A stretch of 62,375 nt of DNA, from the NCBI RefSeq assembly GCF_946478885.1, contig NZ_CAMLDX010000007.1, forward strand, positions 1-62,375, given 5' to 3'. Below are positions 8,805 through 17,539 of this stretch, one piece after another. Source of the DNA: an uncultured Bacillus sp. Lineage in GTDB: Bacteria; Bacillota; Bacilli; Bacillales_B; DSM-18226. Below the pieces are notes generated by a model. It worked only from the letters and a program-made list of their open reading frames with translations, did not search any database and had not been told where the DNA came from. The position numbers and the translations under genes are program-made. Position 1 is the first letter of the stretch; each line of letters starts with the position of its first letter.

Positions 8805-8813
8805 GAGGTTCAT

Positions 8814-9404
8814 ATGCTCATCTGTGTAACCAATCGTCAGCTTTGCCGTGATGATTTTCTCCAGCGAATCGATCGGATAGCAGCAGGAAATCCCCATGCC
8901 ATTATGCTGCGGGAAAAGGATTTAACCGCAGCAGAATATGAAGACCTAGCGGCGCAAGTTAAAGAGATTTGCCGGATTCATCAGGTCCGGCTTCTAATCA
9001 ATCAACAGCTTTCTGCAGCCGTATCCTTACAGATGCCCTATATTCATTTATCAATGGAAAATTTACGTAAATACCAAAATGAACTGCATGCCTTCAAGCA
9101 AATAGGGGCCTCCGTGCATTCATTGGAGGAAGCCCTTGAGGCACAGGAACTCGGGGCCTCCTATTTAATCGCCGGACACATCTTTGAGACGAACAGCAAA
9201 AAAGGGATTCCTCCAAAGGGCATCTTCTTTCTGCGGGAGGTTTGCCACCATACATCTGTTCCCGTTTTCGCTATTGGCGGCATCACACGCGAAAGAGCCA
9301 GAGATGCCGCAAAGGCAGGAGCAGAAGGGGTATGCATTATGTCTGAGGCAATGACGACCAGTCAACCGTCAGATCTGGCAAACCAATATACAATAAACTA
9401 TTAA
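8814..9404 (+). CDS. tenI: Thiazole tautomerase TenI-like
   Basis: A 196-residue ThiE-fold protein. It lacks the ThiE phosphate/Mg motif (the region reads YIHLSMENL instead of GxHxGQxDL). It carries the TenI signature ASVHSLEEA and GHIFETNSKKG, close to what I recall of B. subtilis TenI. TenI aromatises the ThiG product to the carboxythiazole used by ThiE. A true ThiE is encoded at 25084-25716, which supports the TenI call. It is the last gene of the operon, 9 bp after thiH, followed by a terminator. Confidence 0.8.
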   Translation: MLICVTNRQLCRDDFLQRIDRIAAGNPHAIMLREKDLTAAEYEDLAAQVKEICRIHQVRLLINQQLSAAVSLQMPYIHLSMENLRKYQNELHAFKQIGASVHSLEEALEAQELGASYLIAGHIFETNSKKGIPPKGIFFLREVCHHTSVPVFAIGGITRERARDAAKAGAEGVCIMSEAMTTSQPSDLANQYTINY

Positions 9405-9823
9405 CAGTCTGTATCATGTCCCTTATTCACTGTATATTTTTTTCAAGGCGTTCCCTTTCCCATCTTGAGTAAGGGGACGCTTTTTGTTTATGCTGTAACA
9501 GCATATCTCCCTGGTGGTTTTTTGTGATGTATACTATACCTTAGAAAAAAGCAGGGAATCCATATAGCTGAAATGATGATGGGATATAACCCCTTCCTAC
9601 CCAGTTATATATACCTGCTAGTTTCTAAATTTAGCAAAAGGGTAAAGTTATTTATAATTTTTCATTAGGAGGGTAAAATAAAAGATGTTGTTATCCCGCC
9701 ATAACATATGGCAACAACATCCTAAATCGTTGGAAACGATGATTTAATTTTTTCTAGGTACTGCTTCTCAGTCAAAATGAACTGGAGGTCTATGTCCATA
9801 TCATCTTTCATCTCACATTGCCA
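9405..9823. other. Intergenic region with one possible leader-size ORF
   Basis: Apart from the terminator, the one candidate is a 20-codon ORF at 9685-9747 (+): ATG 11 nt after AGGAGGG. Its first third lies in a hairpin: GATGTTGTT (9684-9692) pairs with AACAACATC (9713-9721). It may be a small peptide or just a stem-loop. No larger gene is seen. Confidence 0.25.
9448..9486 (+). terminator. Terminator of the thiazole operon
   Basis: Stem GCGTTCCCTT (9448-9457) with AAGGGGACGC (9471-9480), then TTTTTG. It lies 43 bp after tenI. Confidence 0.8.
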
Positions 9824-10003
9824 TTATTTTACAACCTTTAAATGGGCGCGTCTTCTTTTATTGTCCAATTCACAGCATACTGTAAAGGCTAAGGATAGAA
9901 TCGTAAAGGCAAAAATGACGAAAGCGATTACAAAGGAAAGATTTAAGCTAACTACGTAAAAACTCATTAATAATAACAAAGAAACATATAAATAACGGTT
10001 CAT
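9824..10003 (-). CDS. Small hydrophobic membrane protein
   Basis: A 59-residue protein with two membrane-spanning stretches (about residues 4-22 and 24-45) and a basic tail ending RRRAHLKVVK, so the C-terminus probably faces the cytosol. I chose ATG 10003 because AAAGAGGTG lies 7 nt upstream. It stands alone. I know no family for it; the function is unknown. Confidence 0.5.
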   Translation of the reverse strand: MNRYLYVSLLLLMSFYVVSLNLSFVIAFVIFAFTILSLAFTVCCELDNKRRRAHLKVVK

Positions 10004-10230
10004 TTCTGACACCTCTTTCAAATTTGAATATTTTTTGTCCTAAATATGTACAAAATGTGAACTTTATTTGAATTCATTGTATTCCTGTATGTACTGAAAG
10101 TAAAGAACATTTACATCCTACTTTTCTATCAATTTTACCTGTTCTTTATGAAATTTGGAGAATCCTTCATCATCGGGAAAAAGGAAGATGCTGCTAAACT
10201 GGACAAATAATTTGTGTTTTTTCTGTGAAT

Positions 10231-10280
10231 AAAAAAAGGTCTAGAAACAAGGAGTTTATTCTCCTTGTTTCTAGGCCTTT
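10231..10280 (-). terminator. Strong terminator after the TPR-protein gene
   Basis: Perfect 14-bp arms CTAGAAACAAGGAG (10241-10254) and CTCCTTGTTTCTAG (10261-10274), loop TTTATT, flanked by an A-run at 10231-10237 that becomes a U-tract on the minus strand. Confidence 0.8.
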
Positions 10281-10282
10281 CA

Positions 10283-11677
10283 TTATGCCCATTTTTGTAA
10301 ATTTTTGCATAGCTGTTGATAGGCTTCTGATTCCTGTTGCTGCCCTAATTCATGATAGGCCTTTGACAGCCATTGTAAAGGTTTTGTCTCAGATGGATAC
10401 AACTCCATTTCCCAGCTGAAGCATTCAATTGCTTTATTAAATTGGCGAAATTCAAAATAAAATTCTCCTAGAGTCTGCATATCGTCGAGTGAATGACTGA
10501 GTTTTTCCATTGTCTCAATTTTTGCATATATTGGCAGAGCTTCTGCCTGTTGTTTAAAGGCTTTAAGCCACTCCATAATAAACGGAAGTTCATATGTCTT
10601 AAGAAGGGAAATAATTGCTTGCTTAAATAGATCCTCGGCTTTTTTCGGAAACAGATCCATAATCTTTTTCAAAATTTTCTTAAGCAGCTCCGGCTCCAGT
10701 AAAGAGGCTTCCGTCTCATGAAGTTCCAGCATATTGCCCAATATCTGCAATTGGGAATGGCTAAGCTCAATCTCCTGTTCACACAGCAACACAAGAAGTT
10801 TTACGGTATCATTCGTTTTAATATATTGATTCACTAAATCGTGTTTAATCGGAAGAAAGGAAGGATATTTCTCGGTAAGCTGTTCCAAAATAAATATCGA
10901 ATCTTCTTCATTAAAATGCTTTTCAAGCAAAGAAGTCAAATAGCGGTATTTATCAATAGAGAGAGCTAGTTTGTGATTTGAAAGGAACAAGGCGAGTAAG
11001 TCCAACCAGCGGGATTTCTGTTCTAGAAAAGCGGTCAAAAGCTGAAAATACTGTTCATCCTCTCTTCCCGCATAGAATAATTTTTCTGCAAAAATAGGAT
11101 CAGCATTCAGAATCTTCGGGGCCACTTCCTTGTACATGACAGCATATTTATGAAAATAAACGTCATTGGCAAGCGATTTAACCAAGCTTTGTTTCGGCGC
11201 AAAATCCAGGAGAATACGAAAAATTTGATAGGCTGAAGTCAGCTGTCCATTTCGACGATATTCATAATAATGGGCAAGAATAGCCTCAAACAATTGCTTT
11301 TTTGGAAAAAATGATTCAAATAGGGTGAGGATGTAGGCTTGTTCCGACGGGGAGTAATTCAGCTTCAATTTATTTAATAGGTGCTGCAGGCTCAAAATTT
11401 GAAGGTCACGATGAGTGGATTGAAGTTTATTGATCAATGGATGGGGGGCCTCGAAAACCATTCCTTCCTTAAAAGCCTGCTCAATATATGACCGGAGTTT
11501 AATCCTTCTGCCTTTCACAGCTGTCAGGAAGCGGTATTCATAAAAGAACAAATAATAAACTTCTTGATGTTCACTAATCGCTTCAATGATTTCGCCTTTT
11601 AAATAAAACAAGATTCTTTCCGGCTTTAATGAAATTGGTTTGCGACGCTCATTAAGGATAATTTGATTTTGTGTCAT
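10283..11677 (-). CDS. TPR-like helical repeat protein of unknown function
   Basis: A 464-residue soluble, almost all-helical protein rich in Leu, Lys and Glu. A recognisable tetratricopeptide unit lies near the C-terminus (GEFYFEFRQFNKAIECFSWE, then a second unit). The N-terminal ~70 residues are mixed and could bind a partner. It is monocistronic, with its own terminator. Such proteins are common hypothetical proteins in Bacillus. A scaffold role is only an inference. Confidence 0.7.
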   Translation of the reverse strand: MTQNQIILNERRKPISLKPERILFYLKGEIIEAISEHQEVYYLFFYEYRFLTAVKGRRIKLRSYIEQAFKEGMVFEAPHPLINKLQSTHRDLQILSLQHLLNKLKLNYSPSEQAYILTLFESFFPKKQLFEAILAHYYEYRRNGQLTSAYQIFRILLDFAPKQSLVKSLANDVYFHKYAVMYKEVAPKILNADPIFAEKLFYAGREDEQYFQLLTAFLEQKSRWLDLLALFLSNHKLALSIDKYRYLTSLLEKHFNEEDSIFILEQLTEKYPSFLPIKHDLVNQYIKTNDTVKLLVLLCEQEIELSHSQLQILGNMLELHETEASLLEPELLKKILKKIMDLFPKKAEDLFKQAIISLLKTYELPFIMEWLKAFKQQAEALPIYAKIETMEKLSHSLDDMQTLGEFYFEFRQFNKAIECFSWEMELYPSETKPLQWLSKAYHELGQQQESEAYQQLCKNLQKWA

Positions 11678-11728
11678 GTGTAATCCCTCCCCTGTTTATT
11701 ATCACTATACCATAGTTTGTTAATATGG

Positions 11729-11778
11729 AACATGGAGTTCGGACACATGAAAAAAGTATCCGAACTCCATGTTTTTTT
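11729..11778 (+). terminator. Hairpin between ftsH and the TPR gene, U-tract on the plus strand
   Basis: 15-bp perfect arms AACATGGAGTTCGGA (11729-11743) and TCCGAACTCCATGTT (11759-11773), then seven T on the plus strand. Both neighbours are on the minus strand, where the hairpin has only a weak U-rich tail. It may still end ftsH transcripts or block antisense transcription. Confidence 0.55.
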
Positions 11779-11788
11779 ATCCAAATCA

Positions 11789-13609
11789 TCAACTTCCCAG
11801 GATTTTCATAAATTCTTCTCCGGTGATACTCTCCTTTTCTATTAAATACTTCGTGAGTTCATGTAATTTTTCTTTATTTTCTTCCATAATTTGAAGGGCC
11901 TTTTGATGACAGTTTTTAATAATAGTTAAAACAACTTCATCTATCTTAGCAGCTGTTTCTGCAGATACAATTAGTGAAGTATCCCCGCCCAAATAGGCAT
12001 TATTTACGGTCTCCAATGCCATCATATCGAATTTCTCAGTCATACCAAACCGTGTCACCATAGCCCGTGCTATTTTCGTTGCTTGTTCAATATCATTGGA
12101 TGCTCCTGAAGTGACCGTCTGAAAGATGACTTCCTCTGCTGCACGCCCACCCATAAAGGTAGTAATTTTGTCCAAAGCCTGCTCCTTTGACATTAGAATC
12201 ATTTCACGCTCATCAACCTGCATCGTATAACCTAATGCACCCGATGTTCTCGGAATGATCGTTATTTTATGGACTGGTGCAGAATGGTTTAGCTTTGCAG
12301 CAACCAATGCATGCCCAACTTCATGATAGGAAATGGTCAGTTTATCCTTCATGGAAATTACGGCATTTTTCCTCTGATAACCTGCAATAACTGTTTCTAC
12401 AGATTCCTCTAAGTCGTTTTGCGTGACCCTATCCCTGCCGAATCGGACTGCACGGAGGGCACCTTCATTAATAATATTGGCCAAATCCGCTCCTGACGCT
12501 CCTGAGGTTGCCCGGGCAATCATATTAAAGTCAACATCTTCTGCTAATTTTACCTGATTGGCATGAACTTTCAAAATCGCTTCGCGTCCAGCCAGATCAG
12601 GCAGCTCCACCGGTACTCTCCGGTCAAAGCGCCCAGGTCGCAACAAGGCTTTATCAAGCGTTTCTGGTCTGTTGCTTGCTGCAAGAATAACGACACCTTG
12701 ATCTGCCTCAAATCCATCCATTTCCGTTAACAGCTGGTTTAACGTCTGCTCCCGTTCATCGTTGCCGCCTGCCATTCCCGAATTTCTGCTTTTTCCTATG
12801 GCATCGATTTCATCAATAAATACAATACAAGGCGCCTTTTCTTGTGCTTGTTTGAACAAATCTCTCACCCTGGCAGCCCCCATCCCGACAAACATCTCGA
12901 CAAATTCAGAACCGGATATGGAAAAAAACGGTACCCTCGATTCTCCTGCCACTGCTTTCGCGAGCAATGTTTTTCCGGTTCCTGGAGGCCCCACAAGCAG
13001 GGCTCCTTTTGGAATCTTTGCTCCGATTTTTTTGTACTTCTTTGGATTATGCATAAAATCAACAATTTCCTGTAATGCTTCTTTCGCCTCATCCTGCCCG
13101 GCAACATCCGTAAAGGTAATACCTGTCTGTGCCTCTACATAAACCTTTGCTTTGCTTTTCCCAAAGGATAGTATATTGTTTCCACCCATCATCCGATTCT
13201 GCATCTTTTTCGCAAACCACTGGCCTATCGCTATAAAAATGATTAGCGGCAGAATCCAAGTTAAGACAAAAATTAAAAATAGCGAGTTCTCCCGTGGAAT
13301 CACTTTAGAAAAGTGAACATTTGCATCATGCAATCTGTCTACCAATTTCGGATCGTCCACCAAGCCGGTTCGATAATAATTTTCCTTCTCATCACCAGCG
13401 ACAGAATTAAAAAAAATATAATTTTTCTTAATCTCAACCTTCACTACAGCGCCCTCTTCAACCATCGATAAAAAGGTTCCGTAATCTACTTCTTTTACCT
13501 GTTTTTGAAAAAAAGCCGGAAATATAAAGATGTTTAATAAGAGAATAGCTAGCAAAATCACACCATAATAATATAAGAATGGCTTCTTGGGCGGTTTTAT
13601 TTCCTTCAT
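11789..13609 (-). CDS. ftsH: ATP-dependent zinc metalloprotease FtsH
   Basis: A 606-residue membrane-bound AAA+ protease that degrades misfolded or short-lived membrane and cytosolic proteins. It has TM1 (residues ~10-32), an extracytoplasmic loop, TM2 (~110-130), Walker A GPPGTGKT (207-214), Walker [10 protein letters not shown], the SRH region and the zinc site HEVGH (429-433). The N-terminus ([19 protein letters not shown]) and the isolated location, away from hpt/tilS/coaX, suggest a second paralogue rather than the housekeeping Bacillus copy. It starts after GGAGG. Confidence 0.93.
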   Translation of the reverse strand: MKEIKPPKKPFLYYYGVILLAILLLNIFIFPAFFQKQVKEVDYGTFLSMVEEGAVVKVEIKKNYIFFNSVAGDEKENYYRTGLVDDPKLVDRLHDANVHFSKVIPRENSLFLIFVLTWILPLIIFIAIGQWFAKKMQNRMMGGNNILSFGKSKAKVYVEAQTGITFTDVAGQDEAKEALQEIVDFMHNPKKYKKIGAKIPKGALLVGPPGTGKTLLAKAVAGESRVPFFSISGSEFVEMFVGMGAARVRDLFKQAQEKAPCIVFIDEIDAIGKSRNSGMAGGNDEREQTLNQLLTEMDGFEADQGVVILAASNRPETLDKALLRPGRFDRRVPVELPDLAGREAILKVHANQVKLAEDVDFNMIARATSGASGADLANIINEGALRAVRFGRDRVTQNDLEESVETVIAGYQRKNAVISMKDKLTISYHEVGHALVAAKLNHSAPVHKITIIPRTSGALGYTMQVDEREMILMSKEQALDKITTFMGGRAAEEVIFQTVTSGASNDIEQATKIARAMVTRFGMTEKFDMMALETVNNAYLGGDTSLIVSAETAAKIDEVVLTIIKNCHQKALQIMEENKEKLHELTKYLIEKESITGEEFMKILGS

Positions 13610-13926
13610 ACTGCAGCCTCCGTTTAAATTAAAGCGTCTATGAATGATGATTGCTTTGAAATAATATTGATATAAACTCCTTAATATATCTAAAAAATAT
13701 CAGTACTCTTTAATATAGTATAATCATTATCATATATAAACAAATTTTTACTTCCATTCTTTAACGGTAGCAAGAGTTTGCTGTCTGTTTTGCTGAGAAC
13801 ATCTGTAAAAGATATTTAGATTGACAGCTATAAGACGGGAACTGTTTGGAAAATGATGGAAAAAGGAGCAGACAGAATGCAAAAAGGGACAGCTTCCTCT
13901 TCCACAAGAAAAACCGTCCCTTTATA
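13610..13926. other. AT-rich intergenic region upstream of ftsH
   Basis: It holds the presumed ftsH promoter region (AT-rich, with TATAAT-like words near 13717-13730) and, at its left part relative to the next gene, a terminator. No gene is supported. Confidence 0.4.
13881..13924 (-). terminator. Terminator after the CBO0543-like gene
   Basis: AAAGGGAC (13883-13890) pairs with GTCCCTTT (13916-13923). The A-run at 13881-13885 gives a U-tract on the minus strand. Confidence 0.65.
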
Positions 13927-14439
13927 TTAATTCCATTCAAGAACATTGATATTAAATATATTCAACAAGCTGATAATAATCATGATAGATAATCCCCAAG
14001 CTAACAAAGGACGCTTATGATGAATCGGCAACATCGTAAACAGAACGATATTAAATGCCATTGACCACCACATATTCCACCCATTGTGATGCGAAATATT
14101 TCCAACAAGATAAATTCCAATTGTTTCAATTAATCCATACAGGACTGACCATAAAAAAATGTAAAGTATCTGTTTGCTCCTTCTTTCAGGATAATGTGGC
14201 AAGAAAATAAGAACGGTAGCAGGATAAGTGGTCATCATCACCCATAAATTAACCAATGTATGGTTCCGACAAATAAAATCCGGATTATAGCTCCAGGTCG
14301 GGGTTTGACTGGTAAATAGATTATATAATAAGTCCCCAATAATCATAAAGAGAATAGTTGGATAATATGTTTTGTAATTTTTCCACTCCCCAAATCTCCA
14401 CAATATAAATAGGCAAAAAAAGCCAAAAATAAAATTCAC
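13927..14439 (-). CDS. Multi-pass membrane protein, CBO0543-like
   Basis: A 170-residue integral membrane protein with about five hydrophobic segments and aromatic-rich loops (SQTPTWSYNPDF, HHNGWNMWWS). It resembles the CBO0543 family of Bacillus and Clostridium membrane proteins of unknown function (recalled, not searched). The best start is GTG 14439, 11 nt from GGAAGGA; a TTG at 14448 lies too close to that site. It is a single-gene unit. Confidence 0.55.
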   Translation of the reverse strand: MNFIFGFFCLFILWRFGEWKNYKTYYPTILFMIIGDLLYNLFTSQTPTWSYNPDFICRNHTLVNLWVMMTTYPATVLIFLPHYPERRSKQILYIFLWSVLYGLIETIGIYLVGNISHHNGWNMWWSMAFNIVLFTMLPIHHKRPLLAWGLSIMIIISLLNIFNINVLEWN

Positions 14440-14518
14440 ACGTACCAAGATCCTTCCGAATTGGATAATTTTGGAATATATCCATATTATACCATAACGG
14501 ACGGATATTCACAAACAG

Positions 14519-14600
14519 GTTAGGCATCTAGGATTAGATACCATTTTGCATAATTCTAAATTGAATTCAGAAAAATAGTGGATGCCTGACACCTTATAGA
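14519..14600. repeat. REP-like repeat, copy 1
   Basis: The core GTGGATGCCTGACACC (14578-14593) is followed by TTATAGAAC. A degenerate inverted partner TTAGGCATC lies at 14519-14527. The internal part aligns with the copy at 43793-43886 (shared GCATAA, AGTGGATGCC and TATAGAAC words). Confidence 0.55.
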
Positions 14601-14627
14601 ACAACTTTTTGTTTACTATTTCCAATA

Positions 14628-15527
14628 TTATTCCAAAAAAACAGTCACCTGTTGCAGTAACTGATCCAAATCGTCAACAAACGGTGAATGACCACAATCG
14701 GTTAATTCAATAAAAGCCGCATTGTTGCCGATGTCTTCAATAATTTCTGCTGCCATTTGTTCACTCATAATATAATCACGATCACCGCGAAGAACTAAAA
14801 CAGGAATGTTGATCTTCTTTGCAAGACGGTTTCCTTTTATCAATCCATTATGCTTGTCACTGATATTAAAAATATTTAACGCGTGATAGACGGCAGCAAG
14901 ATTTCGTTGCATACACATATCTTCAATATATGCATCATATCTGTTTTTTGCAGGCTGATTTTTTGTGTAAACCAGTATATTCCACATCGTTTTAAGAAAG
15001 GGACGGCATTTTGTATCGAAGGCAAACTGTATCGGTATAGTTTTCCCAAGATCCATCTTGATCTCATGATACGTTCTAAGACGGTGATCAAAAATTAGGC
15101 GGCCAAACCAGCCTGTTCCATAAAAAGGATATCCTCTCGTTGATACCGATGCCAACAGTACTAACTTCATACAGTATCCGGGATAATCAGCGGCAAACTG
15201 CATTCCGACTGCCCCTCCTAATGACCAGCCTACAATGGAAAAATCATGTAAGCCAATCTTCTCGGCAAAGTCCTTAACATCCTCTGAAAAATCTTCAATC
15301 GAACGAATTTCCTGATGATAGGATGACCGGCCAAACCCCCTTAAATCAATGGCATATAATTTGTAATCCCGATCCATATTCTCCAAAACCAAGTCCCAAT
15401 GTCTAGAGGAAGTCATGTTCCCATGTATCAGCAAGACTTTTTTCTTTCCTCCTGCCCGTTCCTGGTATGCGATCGTTTCCCCGTTTGGCAGTTCAACCAT
15501 TTTATACTGCACATTGGTTAAAGTCAT
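14628..15527 (-). CDS. Alpha/beta-hydrolase
   Basis: A 299-residue cytosolic hydrolase. The oxyanion strand is LLIHGN (about residue 33), the nucleophile elbow is GWSLGG (Ser at ~102), the acid is in RGDRDYIMSEQ and the catalytic His is in CGHSPF. A cap domain of about 90 residues is inserted between strands 6 and 7. The start follows GGAAGG. It is a single gene; the substrate is unknown (esterase, C-C hydrolase or lactonase are all possible). Confidence 0.8.
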   Translation of the reverse strand: MTLTNVQYKMVELPNGETIAYQERAGGKKKVLLIHGNMTSSRHWDLVLENMDRDYKLYAIDLRGFGRSSYHQEIRSIEDFSEDVKDFAEKIGLHDFSIVGWSLGGAVGMQFAADYPGYCMKLVLLASVSTRGYPFYGTGWFGRLIFDHRLRTYHEIKMDLGKTIPIQFAFDTKCRPFLKTMWNILVYTKNQPAKNRYDAYIEDMCMQRNLAAVYHALNIFNISDKHNGLIKGNRLAKKINIPVLVLRGDRDYIMSEQMAAEIIEDIGNNAAFIELTDCGHSPFVDDLDQLLQQVTVFLE

Positions 15528-15730
15528 TCACATCTTCCTTCCCTCACGAAAAGCCGTTTTACCTTTTTAAGGCAAACCTATTCCTGCGGAAACCCCCAAC
15601 TGTGCCTATATTTGTTTTTTGCATATACTCCATTCTATGCACCATCCTGCGTATTCTTTATTTTTTTGATAAAATTGTGAAAGGAATTTACAACTCCCCA
15701 CTCTTTGGAAATGAGAAGTGTTCTAGTTAC

Positions 15731-15759
15731 TTGACTATAATAGAAAAAGGATTTAAATT
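15731..15759 (+). promoter_or_regulatory. Probable promoter of the ABC exporter pair
   Basis: TTGACT (15731-15736), 17 bp, TAAATT (15754-15759), about 55 bp upstream of the first ABC gene. Confidence 0.4.
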
Positions 15760-15814
15760 ATGAAAGCCAATATCAATAATCAACATAACCAACAATAAGG
15801 CAAGGAGTTAAAAA

Positions 15815-17539
15815 ATGCTTAAAATTCTGAAAAACTTATCGGGTTATAAGTGGATGATTTTATTTGTCTGTATACTTGTCTTTGTTCAAACGATGGCCGA
15901 TCTCTTTTTACCTACCTTAATGTCAGATATCATTGATAAAGGGGTTATAGCAGGAGATATTCCATACATTTGGAAGATTGGCAGTTTGATGCTGCTAATC
16001 GCAGCAATAGGAGCTACCTCCGCAATTTTTGCCAGCTACTATTCTGCAAAATCGGCAATGGGGCTTGGACGTGATCTTAGGAGAAAGGTATTTATTCATG
16101 TTGAACAGTTTTCCCTGCAGGAATTTAATGATGTAGGTACTTCATCGCTCATTACCAGGACTACCAATGATATTACACAAATTCAACAGGTTGTCATTAT
16201 GATGCTTCGTATGGTTATCAGTGCCCCTATTATGCTGATTGGGGGAATCATCATGGCTGTGTCAAAGGATGCCAAATTATCTCTCATCTTGATCGTAACC
16301 ATGCCATTGCTGATTGCATCCATTCTTATTATTTTTTACAAAGGAATGCCTTTGTTTCAACTTGTTCAGAAACGACTGGATCGATTAAATCTTGTATTGC
16401 GGGAAAATCTCACCGGTATCCGTGTTATTCGTGCCTTTAACCAGGAAAGCCATGAGAAGTCCCGCCTGAAACAAGCGAATAAGGAATTAACGGACGTCTC
16501 CATTCGAGTCAATAAGATTATGGCCTTTATGATGCCGCTCATGATGCTGATCATGAACCTGACTGTTGTGGGAATCATTTGGTTTGGAGGCATTCGTATT
16601 GACAGCGGAAATATGCAGGTCGGCGACTTAATGGCTTTTATTCAGTACGTGATGCAAATTATGTTTGCCCTCGTCATGGCATCCATCATGTTTGTTATGA
16701 TTCCTCGGGCTTCAGTATCGGCAAAAAGGATTAACGAAGTATTAGCAATGAAACCTTCCTTCTCTGATGACGGAACGCAAAAGGCTGACTTGGTAAAAGG
16801 AACACTGGAGTTTGATCATGTTTCATTCAGCTATCCGGGAGCAGAGGAACCGGCTTTATCAGACATAAGCTTTAAAACCGGACCTGGTGAAGTAACAGCT
16901 ATTATTGGCGGTACCGGTTCCGGAAAATCGACTCTTGTTCATTTAATTCCGCGCTTTTATGAAGTCTCAGACGGTATCATCCGTCTTAATGGAATAGATA
17001 TACGCTCTGCATCACAGAGTGAGATCCGCTCCAAAATCGGATTGGTTCCGCAAAAGGCCATACTTTTTACTGGAACCATTGCCGATAATATTCGCTTTGG
17101 AAAGCAGGACTCATCACTTGACGAGATTGAATATGCAGCACAGGTAGCACAGGCACATGATTTCATCAGTAAAATGAAGGATGGTTATGACTCCGAAATT
17201 GAACAAGGAGGTTCAAATGTTTCGGGCGGACAGAAGCAGCGTCTAGCCATAGCAAGAGCATTAGTCCGCAAACCGGATATCTATATCTTTGACGATAGCT
17301 TTTCTGCCCTCGATTACAAGACAGATGCCAAGCTTCGGGCAGCCTTAAAGGAAGAAACAAGGGATGCTGCAGTATTAATCGTAGCCCAACGTGTCAGTAC
17401 TGTCATCAATGCTGACCAGATCATCGTATTAGATAACGGAAAAATGTCCGGTATCGGCACACATCAGGAACTGCTAGAGACCAATGAGGTCTACCGTGAA
17501 ATCGTTGAATCACAACTGTCAGGGGAGGAGATTGCATGA
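15815..17539 (+). CDS. Heterodimeric ABC exporter subunit A (degenerate-site half)
   Basis: A 574-residue half-transporter: six TM helices (residues 1-310), then the ATPase domain. Walker A is GGTGSGKST and the signature VSGGQKQR is intact. The residue after Walker B is Asp (FDDSFSALD) instead of catalytic Glu, and the switch His is Gln (VAQRVST). These mark the degenerate-site subunit, as in TM287 or BmrC-type exporters; its intact signature completes the active site of the partner. It overlaps the next gene by 4 bp (ATGA). Drug or lipid export is inferred; it resembles B. subtilis YfiB. Confidence 0.88.
   Translation: MLKILKNLSGYKWMILFVCILVFVQTMADLFLPTLMSDIIDKGVIAGDIPYIWKIGSLMLLIAAIGATSAIFASYYSAKSAMGLGRDLRRKVFIHVEQFSLQEFNDVGTSSLITRTTNDITQIQQVVIMMLRMVISAPIMLIGGIIMAVSKDAKLSLILIVTMPLLIASILIIFYKGMPLFQLVQKRLDRLNLVLRENLTGIRVIRAFNQESHEKSRLKQANKELTDVSIRVNKIMAFMMPLMMLIMNLTVVGIIWFGGIRIDSGNMQVGDLMAFIQYVMQIMFALVMASIMFVMIPRASVSAKRINEVLAMKPSFSDDGTQKADLVKGTLEFDHVSFSYPGAEEPALSDISFKTGPGEVTAIIGGTGSGKSTLVHLIPRFYEVSDGIIRLNGIDIRSASQSEIRSKIGLVPQKAILFTGTIADNIRFGKQDSSLDEIEYAAQVAQAHDFISKMKDGYDSEIEQGGSNVSGGQKQRLAIARALVRKPDIYIFDDSFSALDYKTDAKLRAALKEETRDAAVLIVAQRVSTVINADQIIVLDNGKMSGIGTHQELLETNEVYREIVESQLSGEEIA

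Noticed and set aside
8814..9404. Calling this gene thiE
   Set aside because: The GxHxGQxDL motif is missing and the TenI-type GHIFETxxKKG is present; a complete ThiE is encoded at 25084-25716.
12762..13142. 126-codon plus ORF
   Set aside because: Antisense to the conserved AAA domain of ftsH.
15815..17539. Inactive ABC protein because of the Walker B Asp and missing switch His
   Set aside because: The partner has the complementary defects, which is the normal pattern of asymmetric heterodimeric exporters.
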